A DNA stretch of 64,000 bases, from positions 11,439-75,438 of the forward strand of contig CAYSZH010000002.1 of the NCBI GenBank assembly GCA_964435305.1. The letters are read 5' to 3'. The position numbers were made by a program, and so were the translations under genes. The notes under the pieces were generated by a model. It saw nothing but the letters and a program-made list of their open reading frames with translations. It searched no databases and was not told the DNA's origin. Within the stretch, counting starts at the first letter, position 1. Each line of letters begins with the position of its first letter. This DNA comes from Granulosicoccus sp964435305. Lineage in GTDB: Bacteria; Pseudomonadota; Gammaproteobacteria; Granulosicoccales; Granulosicoccaceae. Below, piece by piece: positions 35,620 through 47,861 of the stretch.

Positions 35620-37740
35620 ATGACAGACTCCACCTCACCAAGGCACGCCGCAAAATTGCTTAACACAGCGTGCTTTTTAGCCATTTTGACACTGCTTCAT
35701 GGGTGTAGCGGCAGTTCCGACCCTGCAGCGTCCGCCACGACAGACCCTATTGTAGGCGGAGTTGATGGCGGCATCGCTGGCGGAGTTGACGGCGACATTG
35801 ACGGCGACATTGATGGCGACATTGATGGCGACATTGACAACGTCAATATTGAAGCTGACGATGCAGGAAGTACAAGCTCGGGCGTTTCGACAGCAGGGTC
35901 AGCCGATATCGGCGCCGTCGATGGCGATAATGCAGGCAGCGGCAGCACGGCCGGCAACACAACGCTTGCACCCTTACCTCAACCGCCAATGACAGAAGCA
36001 CCCTCTGCGGACGATGACCCTCTACCAGAATCGTCCGAATTCAACACGGCTCAGAGTTTTATCGTCACACGCGAACCTGGGCCCAGGCTGCCAGAAAAAG
36101 TTACGCGGGAATTTACAGACGCCGATTTCGAAGCAGGCCTGCCAGAGCCGGTACTCATCATACCCGAGGGGCTGGATACACAAGTTAACCGAGCGCCATT
36201 TTTCGAAGGTTTGCAAAACATCGATGTACTGGCAGGTGATATTGTTGAGGTCTTGTTTGACCCTCAAGACCTTGATGATGTACTGCCAGGCATGTTCCCC
36301 GAAAAATTGCCTCGAGGTGGTAGCTTTGATGACAACTTTGATGGCAGTAAAACCTTTCGATGGCAGCCATTACAAGCAGATGTTGGTGTTATGGATTTTA
36401 CCGTCACAGCACTTGATGGCGAAAGCCCAGACTACCGGTCGGTTAACACGATTTTGATACGCATTTCCTTGCCAGATGACCCGTCGGCTATTCCTAATAT
36501 TGCCCCAACGCTAGATCCAATCTTGGCACATACAGTGCGCGTGAATGATCCTGTTGTCATTGAGATTAAAGGCGTCGATCTGAATGGTACGATACCGACG
36601 CTCGAGATTGTTGATTTGCCACCGACTGCAAGCTTTGTCCAACATCCGCGATTTGAAGAAATCTATGTTCTGAAATTTGTGCCCTCTACCACAGGCATCG
36701 CGAGCTTTGATGTTACCGCTAGAGATGAGATGGATCAAAGCTTGACAAGCGTTACCGAAGTATCAGTCAATGTATTACCTGCAGCAGCCTTTGTACCCTC
36801 GGGCCCTCGATTAAAAACACTCGCCGACCAACGAAATTTAAGAATCGGTTTTGCGGCGCTGCAGTCTTTTTACAACCGTCCGGATGGCGCAATATACGCC
36901 GCACTGGGTGCCAGTGAATTTAACACCACGACCTCCGAAAACTCCATAAAAATGGATTATATCAACCCATCGGAAGGTCGATTTCAGTTTGGTGCCACAG
37001 ATTCTTACGTCCGCTTTGCACAGGCGAATGGGCTCAGTATGCATGGCCATCCACTGGTTTGGCATCGACAAGTCCCGCAATGGGTGTTCGACGCCACAGA
37101 GACGGATCGAGAAATTATCATGCGGGAATTTATCGATCGTATTTTAAATCGATATCAAAGTTTCATAGATGTGTGGGACGTGGTAAACGAACCAATCGAT
37201 GATGACGGAAGCTTACGCAGCTCAGTCTGGTACGACGCCATGGGCGAACAATATATTGATACCGCTTTACAACAAGCCCGTTTAAGCGCACCTAATGCAA
37301 CGCTGTTAATAAACGAATACGATATTTCAGGCGGCCCGAAAGCACAGGGTTTGCTTGATTTAATCGATCGATTGCAAGCTCGCGAGACACCGTTGGATGG
37401 CATTGGTTTTCAGCTACATTTATTTGCAAGCTTTGACCAATTGGATGAACTTGAAGCCATGTTTGTTGAAGTCGCCTTGCGCGATCTGGATATCTACATC
37501 ACTGAATTGGATATCTCTCTTGATCAGGGTGCGAGCTTGACCGATCAAGCAACTATGTACCAGCGCATCCTTGAACTCTGTCTGGATCAACCACGCTGCA
37601 AAGCGTTTCAAATGTGGGGTTTTACCGACCAGTACAGTTTTAGAAGCATATTTGATCCACTACTATTTGATCGTGCGTATCAGCCCAAGCCTGCCTACTT
37701 CGCTATCCAGGATACCTTGCTGAACTATACTGGCCAATAA
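35620..37740 (+). CDS. GH10 endo-1,4-beta-xylanase lipoprotein
   Basis: The ATG at 35620 gives 706 residues with lipobox LLHGC near residue 30. A Gly/Asp/Ile repeat region follows, then a Ser/Thr/Pro-rich linker and two cadherin-like or Ig-like beta modules (roughly residues 165-380). The GH10 barrel occupies the last 310 residues: GHPLVWHRQVPQWVF, WDVVNEP with acid/base Glu524, and ITELDISL with nucleophile Glu629. Their 105-residue spacing is normal for the family. It should cleave internal xylan links at the cell surface. No xylose transport or arabinofuranosidase genes adjoin it. Confidence 0.95.
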   Translation: MTDSTSPRHAAKLLNTACFLAILTLLHGCSGSSDPAASATTDPIVGGVDGGIAGGVDGDIDGDIDGDIDGDIDNVNIEADDAGSTSSGVSTAGSADIGAVDGDNAGSGSTAGNTTLAPLPQPPMTEAPSADDDPLPESSEFNTAQSFIVTREPGPRLPEKVTREFTDADFEAGLPEPVLIIPEGLDTQVNRAPFFEGLQNIDVLAGDIVEVLFDPQDLDDVLPGMFPEKLPRGGSFDDNFDGSKTFRWQPLQADVGVMDFTVTALDGESPDYRSVNTILIRISLPDDPSAIPNIAPTLDPILAHTVRVNDPVVIEIKGVDLNGTIPTLEIVDLPPTASFVQHPRFEEIYVLKFVPSTTGIASFDVTARDEMDQSLTSVTEVSVNVLPAAAFVPSGPRLKTLADQRNLRIGFAALQSFYNRPDGAIYAALGASEFNTTTSENSIKMDYINPSEGRFQFGATDSYVRFAQANGLSMHGHPLVWHRQVPQWVFDATETDREIIMREFIDRILNRYQSFIDVWDVVNEPIDDDGSLRSSVWYDAMGEQYIDTALQQARLSAPNATLLINEYDISGGPKAQGLLDLIDRLQARETPLDGIGFQLHLFASFDQLDELEAMFVEVALRDLDIYITELDISLDQGASLTDQATMYQRILELCLDQPRCKAFQMWGFTDQYSFRSIFDPLLFDRAYQPKPAYFAIQDTLLNYTGQ
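35791..35838 (+). repeat. four tandem 12-bp repeats in the xylanase gene
   Basis: Four copies of GGCGACATTGAY run head to tail, encoding Gly-Asp-Ile-Asp four times. Flanking GTTGATGGCGGC-type units look like diverged copies. The unit keeps the reading frame, so copy-number change would alter the length of the tether behind the lipid anchor. Confidence 0.9.
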
Positions 37741-37826
37741 TTTGTGCATTTAGTTGTACCTACTTGTTCGCTTCTTAACTTAATTTATTGCATAAGGAGC
37801 GTAAAACTTAGTACAAGGTGAAATGC

Positions 37827-38663
37827 TCATGCTTGTAAGGATTCGCCTTCTATCGTTATCCGATGCATTAACCTCGACTGCCCTGGATAATCATTTAATG
37901 CTTTATGCCAGGTTGCACGATTGTCCCAAAAAGCAATCGACCCTGACGCCCACTTAAAACGATAAATGAATCGCTCGTTCTGGCAATGCTCATACAGTTC
38001 TGTCAGCAAAGCTTCACTGTCTCTTTCAGCCAAACCGTTAATTCGGGTAGTAAAGTCAGGATTCACGTAGATAGCACGTTTGCCGCTTATAGGGTGACGA
38101 ATTACGACAGGATGAATAGCATCTTGTGTGGCAGCTTCAGTGTTGCTCAAGCGACCCAACAATTCATCATCGTCACCATCATAGGCATCCACTCCAAATG
38201 CATGGCGGCTAGAGTGCACAGCGCTCAGCCCTTCGAGATCACGCTTCGTTTTATCGTCCAAGGCATCATAGGCAGCGTACATGCTTGCAAAGAGCGTATC
38301 ACCACCCGTACTGGGTAGTTCTCTGGCAACCAGCACAGACCCCAATGCAGGGATTTGATCATAGCTATGATCGGTATGCCAATGCTCACCTATATTCTTG
38401 GACTGCTCAGCATCTTTGCGTACTTCAGCTATCTGTGGATGTGTGGTTACCGGTGTAAAGAAACGATTGATATTGATTTTGCCGAACCGTTGTGCAAATT
38501 CAATGTGCATGTCAGGTGGCACCGACTGGTTTCGAAAAAACAATACACCATACTCGCCCAAGGCTTGTCGCATTGCCATAACGTCAGCCTCGCCAGGGTT
38601 ATTCAAATCAACCCCGCTGACGAAAGCACCTGTCACTTGCTCGGATGATATTTTGATGGTCAA
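37827..38663 (-). CDS. TauD/TfdA family 2-oxoglutarate-dependent dioxygenase
   Basis: A TTG at 38663 with AGGAG seven bases upstream is the best start, giving 278 residues. The iron-binding triad is visible as HWHTDHSY (His-x-Asp, about residue 95) and a distal His in ATWHKALNDYPGQSRLMHR, which also holds the 2-oxoglutarate-binding Arg. VARELPSTGGDTLFASMYAAYDAL is typical for the family. Members oxidise sulfonates, aryloxyacids and other small acids, releasing a side group. Substrate is unknown. It is divergent from the LysE-type exporter, with 148 bases between the starts, so joint regulation is possible. Confidence 0.9.
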   Translation of the reverse strand: MTIKISSEQVTGAFVSGVDLNNPGEADVMAMRQALGEYGVLFFRNQSVPPDMHIEFAQRFGKININRFFTPVTTHPQIAEVRKDAEQSKNIGEHWHTDHSYDQIPALGSVLVARELPSTGGDTLFASMYAAYDALDDKTKRDLEGLSAVHSSRHAFGVDAYDGDDDELLGRLSNTEAATQDAIHPVVIRHPISGKRAIYVNPDFTTRINGLAERDSEALLTELYEHCQNERFIYRFKWASGSIAFWDNRATWHKALNDYPGQSRLMHRITIEGESLQA

Positions 38664-38811
38664 TGAATCGCTCCTGTAAAACTGCAGTGGCATGCCGTTA
38701 GTCCCAGTATAAGGCTATTACTCCAATAGACCAGTGCTCAGGGTAGAATGCAGGTATATCCACTTGCATATTGCGTCCAGATTTAATTTCCGGGGCGCGT
38801 ATAAGGTCTCC

Positions 38812-39432
38812 ATGTTCGATTATGTTGCACCATTGTCCTCCGGTCTGGCTTTTTTTATCGTGGCCGTGACGCCAGGGCCAGCTAATATCTCTAACGCGAC
38901 TATCGCAATGAGCCATGGTCGTAAAATCAGCCTTGTCTATGGCACAGGCTTATCCTGCGGACTCGTTTTTTGGGGTTTGATCGCAGCGAGTGGCATGGGA
39001 GCTGTTTTACAAAGCTCTATCTATGTTCTTATGACGTTGAAAATTCTAGGTGGCCTGTATCTTCTGTGGCTTGCCTACCAGTCTGCTGGTGCAGCTCAGC
39101 AGGCTGACAATGCAGCTTATAAAGTAACGGCAGGTAGAACCTGGTTTCTAAGGGGGTTGATTCTCAACATTTCAAATCCCAAGTCGGTTATGGCGTGGTT
39201 GGCAGCACTATCTGTTGGTCTCAAACCAGATGATGGGCTAATGAGCTTAGCCGCTGCAACCACAGTATGTATTGTCGTTGGCTTTACCAACAATACACTC
39301 TACTCATTAATTTTTTCCCTACCTGGCATGATGCGTAGTTATCAGCGTTTTCGACGATGGATACTTGGAGTAAGCGCAGTCTTATTTGCATTGGCAGGCT
39401 TTGGTTTGATTCGATCCGCCTTTTCACGCTGA
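38812..39432 (+). CDS. LysE/RhtB family amino-acid exporter
   Basis: The ATG at 38812 has AAGG five bases upstream and gives the usual 206-residue length. Six hydrophobic helices are visible, with family signatures VAVTPGPANISNATIAMSHG near the N-terminus, KILGGLYLLWLAYQS and LILNISNPKSVMAWLAAL. The family exports amino acids and analogues. The divergent dioxygenase gene might make or remove the substrate, but that is inference. Confidence 0.92.
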   Translation: MFDYVAPLSSGLAFFIVAVTPGPANISNATIAMSHGRKISLVYGTGLSCGLVFWGLIAASGMGAVLQSSIYVLMTLKILGGLYLLWLAYQSAGAAQQADNAAYKVTAGRTWFLRGLILNISNPKSVMAWLAALSVGLKPDDGLMSLAAATTVCIVVGFTNNTLYSLIFSLPGMMRSYQRFRRWILGVSAVLFALAGFGLIRSAFSR

Positions 39433-39563
39433 CATACGGTAATCAATGTCAGCCAGGCTTGCGCCGCCTATTACTTGTATTCACTAAGAGAAAAATTCGC
39501 AACGCCAAGCCCCATGCATCAAACGTTTTGAATTTCGAGTAAAAATAAGGCCCAGCCAGCGTT

Positions 39564-40322
39564 TTATTGCGTGGCCATATAGACTTGTGTGCTGTAATCA
39601 AAACGCACACCCTGGTTTGTTGAGTGTGCCTCGTACAGCGCTTCAATAGCAGCCATTAATGCATCGTGGCCGGGCCGTCCTTTTGCCGGGCAATAAGATG
39701 AAGAGAGCAGCCGACCTTTCAAACTGTGCAAATCAAACCACTGGTGATTCTTGAACTGTCGCTTTAAAACATCAGGGCCTAAAAAAGCTTCAATGACTGT
39801 GTCTGATGCATTTTCATGGCTCACCTGCGAATATTCGGGAATGCGTGTTCTTAACAGCAATTCGTATTGCTTTAAAAATTCAGAGGAAGAAGCATCTCGT
39901 CTATTCCAGATAAGCACGATACGACCACCGGGTTTTAGTATTCTTTTGAATTCTTGCTGCGACTTGGCAACATCAAACCAGTGAAATGCCTGAGCTGCTG
40001 TAATGAGATCGATGCTATGACAAGCAAGACCCGTCTCTTCAGCACTGGCGCATGTACTAGAATATGTCGCGAATCGACCAAGGTGCTTATCGGCCTTTTC
40101 GCGCATCTGGGGATTGGGCTCTACCGCGACTACAGGCAACCCAGCCAGGAGCAAACTTTCTGTAAAAATACCAGTGCCGGCACCAATGTCGGCTGCCGTT
40201 ATAGCAATGCCATCAGGCAATTGGCTCAGAATCCATCTGATCGCCTCTGGAGGATACCCAGGGCGAAACTGAGCGTAGTCCTCAACGCGGTTGGAGAACC
40301 GCCGCTTCGAGTCTATCGCCAA
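39564..40322 (-). CDS. class I SAM-dependent methyltransferase
   Basis: The 252-residue protein opens RRFSNRVEDYAQFRPGYP, as in a methyltransferase-11 subfamily, and has motif I AADIGAGTGIFTESLL, VAVEPNPQMR, the acidic ITAAQAFHWFD and ILKPGGRIVLIWNRR. It should bind S-adenosylmethionine through these; the methyl acceptor is unknown. The TTG start is eight bases after an AGG and fits the family N-terminus. It is convergent with the LysE-type gene. Confidence 0.88.
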   Translation of the reverse strand: MAIDSKRRFSNRVEDYAQFRPGYPPEAIRWILSQLPDGIAITAADIGAGTGIFTESLLLAGLPVVAVEPNPQMREKADKHLGRFATYSSTCASAEETGLACHSIDLITAAQAFHWFDVAKSQQEFKRILKPGGRIVLIWNRRDASSSEFLKQYELLLRTRIPEYSQVSHENASDTVIEAFLGPDVLKRQFKNHQWFDLHSLKGRLLSSSYCPAKGRPGHDALMAAIEALYEAHSTNQGVRFDYSTQVYMATQ

Positions 40323-40584
40323 TTCTCATACCTGCTTAGATTCTTAGAGCTAATAGAATAGCGCACATGGGGCCTGGACTAGCAACAGAATCATTCAAAT
40401 TACCAGATCCACAACACCAATTTACGTTGGACACACAGTAATTGAACTCCGTTTAATACGAATACGACTCCTTCCATTTCTATGGCCTATTAGTTCTGGA
40501 GTTGAGATCGGGTCGACTTTAAACGCATGTAATCGATTTCTTAGCTAGACCAATTCAGCAGGCTTTGATAAATTCTTATTCGTA

Positions 40585-42552
40585 TTGTTTTATAATTTAG
40601 TGGTAACGCTCTTGTTGTTAATTGGGCCGGCAAAGTATTTCGCAAAATTAAAATCACCCAAAGGGGTAGTTTTATTCGTTGCTAGCGGTTTTGTATTGTT
40701 GGGGCTACTGCTCGACACCCATGCCAGCAAGCTAGCCCACAATAAATTACAGAAGTTCGCGTCTGCCAATGACCTCGTTGCGGACGCCAAGCACATTGAG
40801 TTCTCATTCCTGGGCCTCGGCCCGTCCGTGGATATTGAACGGCTTAGCATTCGTGAGCTCGGGCAAGCACCACTAATCGACTCCGCCACCATAAACATCC
40901 GGCTGCGCTGGGCAAGCATACTGCGAGGAGACTGGACCCCTACAGGCGCCTCGGTGAATGATGCCAATATTGTCGCGTTTAAAAGTGATACGCGAAACAA
41001 TTGGTCCAAATTTGAACCTGTCATTAGAGAACTAATGAGCACCGACAGCAACTCAGATGTTAAAGGTGTTTACTCAATCAAGAATACTGAGCTCAACTTC
41101 ATTGATGCATCAACTGGCCATCATAGTGTGTTGGCAGTTGATGGCCAGATAGCCTTTGAAGAAAACCCGGCAAACTCGTCTCTTTCACTTGAAGGTGTAA
41201 TAAACGAATACCCAAGCTCGATTGCCATCACTGGCACAACCAGAAGATTCTCCGATTTGCTCTCTGCGAAGGCTGATCTTGATATTACTGGAACCATTGC
41301 CGATGCAACACTGCTTGGACAGGCCTCTATTTCACCAAACACCCAGCGTAATAAGTCGACGCTGACCGCAAGCATCAACACTAGCAAATTGAATACAGTG
41401 AAAGATGCCGAGGCTGATTCTGTCAAAACCGCCAATGTGCGTATTCCCAGCCTGACAAGCGTATTCGAATCCACTTTCGATGGCACCAAGTTAGAAATAA
41501 GCAAGCTCAACTTAAACACCAGGCGAAGTGATATAAGCAGTTCGGGCACAATTAATTTGGAGTCACAGCCTTTCAAGTTCATCGTTGAAGTGCGCTCAAC
41601 CGAATTCCACAGTGCCGATTTTGAATTTGGTAGAGAACGGAATCAGACGCCTGCCAAAAAGAAACCAGGGCTGAATCAAAGGGTTTTTTCGGACAAGCAA
41701 CCCACTTGGCATAAACCGATGGCAGCCGTTGACGGAAATCTGAATATACGCATCGATAAATTTATTTCAGAGGGTGCACCCGCTGTGAGCCTGGATTTTG
41801 CCGGCAGTGTACTTGATCGTACGGTAACCGCTGATCTAAATATTGCACAACAAGACGAGGCCATAATCAACGCTAAATTAAAGTACTTGGTAGAGAAAAA
41901 CGATAGCGCCTCAGGCTCAGTCAGCTTCCAATTACACAATATGGAAATCAACGAAACACCCTTTCTCACTGATCTCGCAGAAATTGTACCTGCCGGTAAA
42001 GTAATGGCGGAGGGTGATTTTTGGTTTGCCGGTACAAGCCATGCGGAAATGGCAAGTGACCTGGACGGTGACCTGTATATGCTCATGGAGGAAGGCCAGC
42101 TTGATTCTTTAGCTGTTGAAGTACTTGGTGCAGATATCATGGAAGTGAGCAAACTCGTGTTTTCCCGCGACCTTCAACAAATTGACATCAAGTGCGCATT
42201 TGCCAATCTCAATGCAGAAGCAGGCAACATCTCAATCGAACACTTTTTAGTGGACTCGGAGGACACTTTCTTTTCAAGTCGCGGCAATATCAATCTGAAC
42301 AGTGAAATTCTCGATATCGTGATAACCCCAAAACCACACGATGCAAGTTTATTCAGCGCTGTTACGCCAATTACTATTAAGGGCACTTTGGCTAAACCCA
42401 AGATACGGCCAGGAAAACGCTTGTATATGAAGCTTGCTACTGCAGCCGCGTTGGCAACACTAACAGGGCCAGCAGCAACCATCATTCCATTTATAAGTTT
42501 GGGAAAGGGCAAACCCAGTAAGAACTGTGCCGATTTATTATCGGCTTATTAA
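40585..42552 (+). CDS. AsmA-like envelope protein
   Basis: About 655 residues with one N-terminal membrane segment (VVLFVASGFVLLGLLL, about 28-43) and a long beta-rich periplasmic part. The N-terminal domain has the AsmA pattern of short strand repeats, and the C-terminal part contains EINETPFLTDLAEIVPAGKV, a region with GDLYMLMEEG, and a closing PKPHDASLFSAVTPITIKGT-like block, typical for AsmA-family bridge proteins that affect lipid transport and outer-membrane assembly. Start is uncertain: TTG at 40585 has no good ribosome site, and GTG at 40600 is an alternative. The M23 lipoprotein follows closely. Confidence 0.82.
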   Translation: MFYNLVVTLLLLIGPAKYFAKLKSPKGVVLFVASGFVLLGLLLDTHASKLAHNKLQKFASANDLVADAKHIEFSFLGLGPSVDIERLSIRELGQAPLIDSATINIRLRWASILRGDWTPTGASVNDANIVAFKSDTRNNWSKFEPVIRELMSTDSNSDVKGVYSIKNTELNFIDASTGHHSVLAVDGQIAFEENPANSSLSLEGVINEYPSSIAITGTTRRFSDLLSAKADLDITGTIADATLLGQASISPNTQRNKSTLTASINTSKLNTVKDAEADSVKTANVRIPSLTSVFESTFDGTKLEISKLNLNTRRSDISSSGTINLESQPFKFIVEVRSTEFHSADFEFGRERNQTPAKKKPGLNQRVFSDKQPTWHKPMAAVDGNLNIRIDKFISEGAPAVSLDFAGSVLDRTVTADLNIAQQDEAIINAKLKYLVEKNDSASGSVSFQLHNMEINETPFLTDLAEIVPAGKVMAEGDFWFAGTSHAEMASDLDGDLYMLMEEGQLDSLAVEVLGADIMEVSKLVFSRDLQQIDIKCAFANLNAEAGNISIEHFLVDSEDTFFSSRGNINLNSEILDIVITPKPHDASLFSAVTPITIKGTLAKPKIRPGKRLYMKLATAAALATLTGPAATIIPFISLGKGKPSKNCADLLSAY

Positions 42553-42598
42553 GATGACTTTACGGCTATTAATTATTAACACTATAGGCAACATAGCA

Positions 42599-43279
42599 AT
42601 GGATAAAACAACTAACAAGTCCAAACACGGGCGTACATCAAACAAGAATGTAAGCGTGGCAGTATTGGTATCCGTACTGGTATTTGCATCTGGATGCTCA
42701 ACTATTGACAAAGAAAAAGTCCGAAAAGATTTTAGCGCACTTGGCTCCAAAATCAGTAGCGGGGTTAATAGCTTAAAGACAAAGGGGCCGAGCAGAAAAA
42801 GTAGAAAAGCCAATAGCGCGGTGGCGATAGCTGCAAAGTATCCCACCAATGAAGTACCGCACACGCTAATGCGTAAGCCTGTTGCCGAAGGTAGATTGAC
42901 TTCCGGGCATGGGTACCGATTAAGCCCAACAGGCATACCACTGCCTCGCAAACATAAAGGAGTGGATTACGCGGCCCCAAAAGGGACCGCCATATTTGCA
43001 GCGGGTGATGGCACTATCGACAGGTTATACACAAGTAAAAGCTACGGTAACTACATCAGCATTCAACATGAAAATGACTTTAGAACGGCATATGCGCATA
43101 TGGACGATTTTGCCAGCGGGCTTGAGGTAGGCTCAGAGGTAAAACGAGGCCAAACAATCGGATTTGTTGGTACAACAGGCCGCTCCAGTGGAGATCATTT
43201 GCATTTTGAACTGATTCATCGTGGGAATTTTATAGACCCCCTATTCGAAAGTGAACCTCAAACTGTCGCGGCCGAGTAA
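42599..43279 (+). CDS. M23 family peptidase lipoprotein
   Basis: The ATG at 42599 gives 226 residues with lipobox FASGC. A basic linker is followed by a complete LytM/M23 domain: GHGYRLSPTGIP, HKGVDYAAPKGTAIFAAGDG (His and Asp zinc ligands), YGNYISIQHEND, AYAHM and HLHFELIHRG. M23 peptidases cut peptide cross-links in peptidoglycan. All zinc ligands are present, so it should be an active hydrolase rather than an EnvC/NlpD-type activator. It is tightly behind the AsmA-like gene and 96 bases ahead of the DUF2817 gene, so the three probably form an envelope operon. Confidence 0.92.
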   Translation: MDKTTNKSKHGRTSNKNVSVAVLVSVLVFASGCSTIDKEKVRKDFSALGSKISSGVNSLKTKGPSRKSRKANSAVAIAAKYPTNEVPHTLMRKPVAEGRLTSGHGYRLSPTGIPLPRKHKGVDYAAPKGTAIFAAGDGTIDRLYTSKSYGNYISIQHENDFRTAYAHMDDFASGLEVGSEVKRGQTIGFVGTTGRSSGDHLHFELIHRGNFIDPLFESEPQTVAAE

Positions 43280-43375
43280 GCTGCTAAGATATACGTTTGT
43301 GGTGCTAACCGCACTGACCCAAGCCGCGAGAGCATGGACAATCCTCGCGGCCGTTCACCCATATCTCCGCTTACC

Positions 43376-44482
43376 ATGTCAGAAACCCTCTACTGGCCTA
43401 ATAATTACTTTGACAGTCGTAGGCAATTTCTTGAGCTTGCCAACAACTGCGGCGCAAAAACTGAAAGCCACTGGATTAAACCCACCGGCCCAGGCGGGGA
43501 ACCGCTATCGGTAGATGTCGCTGCATTAACCTCCGATTCCGACGAGCACCGTATTATTCTCACTAGCGGTGTGCACGGTGTAGAAGGCTTTATTGGGGCA
43601 AGCGTTCAGATGCAGTCCCTACAAACACTGGCTACCAAGGTAAGGCCTAATCGTATTGGCGTTGTGATGATTCACGCCGCTAACCCATGGGGGTTTGCTC
43701 ACCTTAGACGGGTCGATGAAAACAATGTCGACATCAATCGTAATTTTATCGATTTCGACGTCAACCAAGCGATAACACACCCTAAGTACCATACACTCGA
43801 CCCAGTTATAAACACACCGAAAAAGCCGGGAACGTGGATTGAATTACAATATTGGCTTAAAACAGGAAAGTTAATAGTACAACACGGAGGAATTAAAAAA
43901 TTAGCTGAACCTATCGCTACAGGCCAGAGTGGTTACCCCAAGGGCGTTTTCTATACAGGGTGCAAAACAAGCCAATCAACTGCGTTGCTACAGGAAATTG
44001 TTCATCACCATTCAAACAAGATAGAACAAATAAGCATTCTCGATGTGCATAGCGGACTCGGCCCATCAGGCGTAGCAACACTCATCGCCAACAGTAACGT
44101 AGTTGATAACGAAACCCTTGTGGAACTATTGCACAATCATTACGAGCAAGCTGTAATGCTTAGCCACTCAAGCAGCAACCCGTACAATGCACAGGGCACC
44201 TTGAGCGAATGGCTCGATACGGCAATGAGCGAAAAACGATTTGTTTTTCTTTGTGTCGAGATCGGTACTGTCCATCCTGTTAAGCTTTTCTCGGCCTTAC
44301 GTCGCGAAAATCAAGCACACCATTGGTCAGATCAAAATTCAAAATTGTATAACAAGACTAAACAGTCCCTGCTAGATGTGTTCTCACCACGATCAGTGCA
44401 GTGGCGAAATAGCGCAGTAGCTCAAGGTTTTCACACCTTCAATAAAACGTTTGAGCTACCACCGCTATTCAATGGCAAGTAA
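43376..44482 (+). CDS. DUF2817 family M14-like zinc carboxypeptidase
   Basis: The 368-residue protein has the M14-like metal motif SGVHGVEGFIGAS (His-x-x-Glu), NPWGFAHLRRVDENNVDINRNF and ISILDVHSGLGPSG (the third His), and a late CVEIGT with a catalytic-type Glu, as in DUF2817. The family is predicted to be cytoplasmic metallo-carboxypeptidases or deacylases; substrates are unknown. ATG at 43334 is an alternative start, but the 43376 start fits the family N-terminus. The gene ends 13 bases before the convergent CotH gene. Confidence 0.88.
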   Translation: MSETLYWPNNYFDSRRQFLELANNCGAKTESHWIKPTGPGGEPLSVDVAALTSDSDEHRIILTSGVHGVEGFIGASVQMQSLQTLATKVRPNRIGVVMIHAANPWGFAHLRRVDENNVDINRNFIDFDVNQAITHPKYHTLDPVINTPKKPGTWIELQYWLKTGKLIVQHGGIKKLAEPIATGQSGYPKGVFYTGCKTSQSTALLQEIVHHHSNKIEQISILDVHSGLGPSGVATLIANSNVVDNETLVELLHNHYEQAVMLSHSSSNPYNAQGTLSEWLDTAMSEKRFVFLCVEIGTVHPVKLFSALRRENQAHHWSDQNSKLYNKTKQSLLDVFSPRSVQWRNSAVAQGFHTFNKTFELPPLFNGK

Positions 44483-44495
44483 GCCTGCCCGACGA

Positions 44496-47438
<2,943 letters not shown>

Positions 47439-47552
47439 AGATGTTTCCTCGCCGATATGCCCTGTAGCATGGCGCTTTCTTGTAAAGACGTGATACTACC
47501 GCATACGCTGTAGATTTACGAAGTAGATATCGCTCAGAACACAATTAAACCA

Positions 47553-47828
47553 ATGAAATCTGACGTCAATAAGCTTTTAAAGAAAAACCAGAAGTTAAAT
47601 CAACTGGACGCGGTCAAAGTCACAAGCCATGTGCAACGAGAAAGTGGAGAGTGGTTTATCAACACACTGATGCTCGAAGGGCACACCGTACCTTTCAAAT
47701 ACAATAGAAAGAAACATTACCGCAACCTGAAAGGTGCATCAGTCAACCTGACATACTATCCAATAACCGAACAGGTTGCTGGGCTAGATTTTGAAATTAT
47801 GAAGGTGGTTCGAATCCGTAGAAGCTAG
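47553..47828 (+). CDS. small conserved-looking protein of unknown function
   Basis: The 91-residue protein MKSDVNKLLKKNQKL... is basic, soluble and has no signal peptide or Cys. It has strand-like segments (VKVTSHVQRES, WFINTLMLEG, SVNLTYYP). Codon use and the mixed alpha/beta pattern look genuine, but I cannot name a family, and the ribosome site is weak. It is convergent with the GNAT gene and divergent from the CotH gene. Confidence 0.7.
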   Translation: MKSDVNKLLKKNQKLNQLDAVKVTSHVQRESGEWFINTLMLEGHTVPFKYNRKKHYRNLKGASVNLTYYPITEQVAGLDFEIMKVVRIRRS

Positions 47829-47861
47829 CCAATGACTCACTCTTTCTTGCACAAACTATTT

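Noticed and set aside
40561..40600. A TTGATA ... TATAAT promoter before the AsmA-like gene
   Set aside because: The spacer is 20 bases, longer than the usual 16-18, and the -10 would fall inside the likely coding start.
40590..42512. Four consecutive long minus-strand frames (about 110-160 codons each)
   Set aside because: All are antisense to the AsmA-like gene, which has strand-like repeats and a clear N-terminal membrane helix. The minus frames have no recognisable domain.
47805..47820. A GGTTCGAATCC stretch resembling a tRNA T-arm
   Set aside because: It lies inside the end of a coding gene (codons for Val-Arg-Ile-Arg), with no acceptor stem, anticodon arm or 3' CCA nearby.
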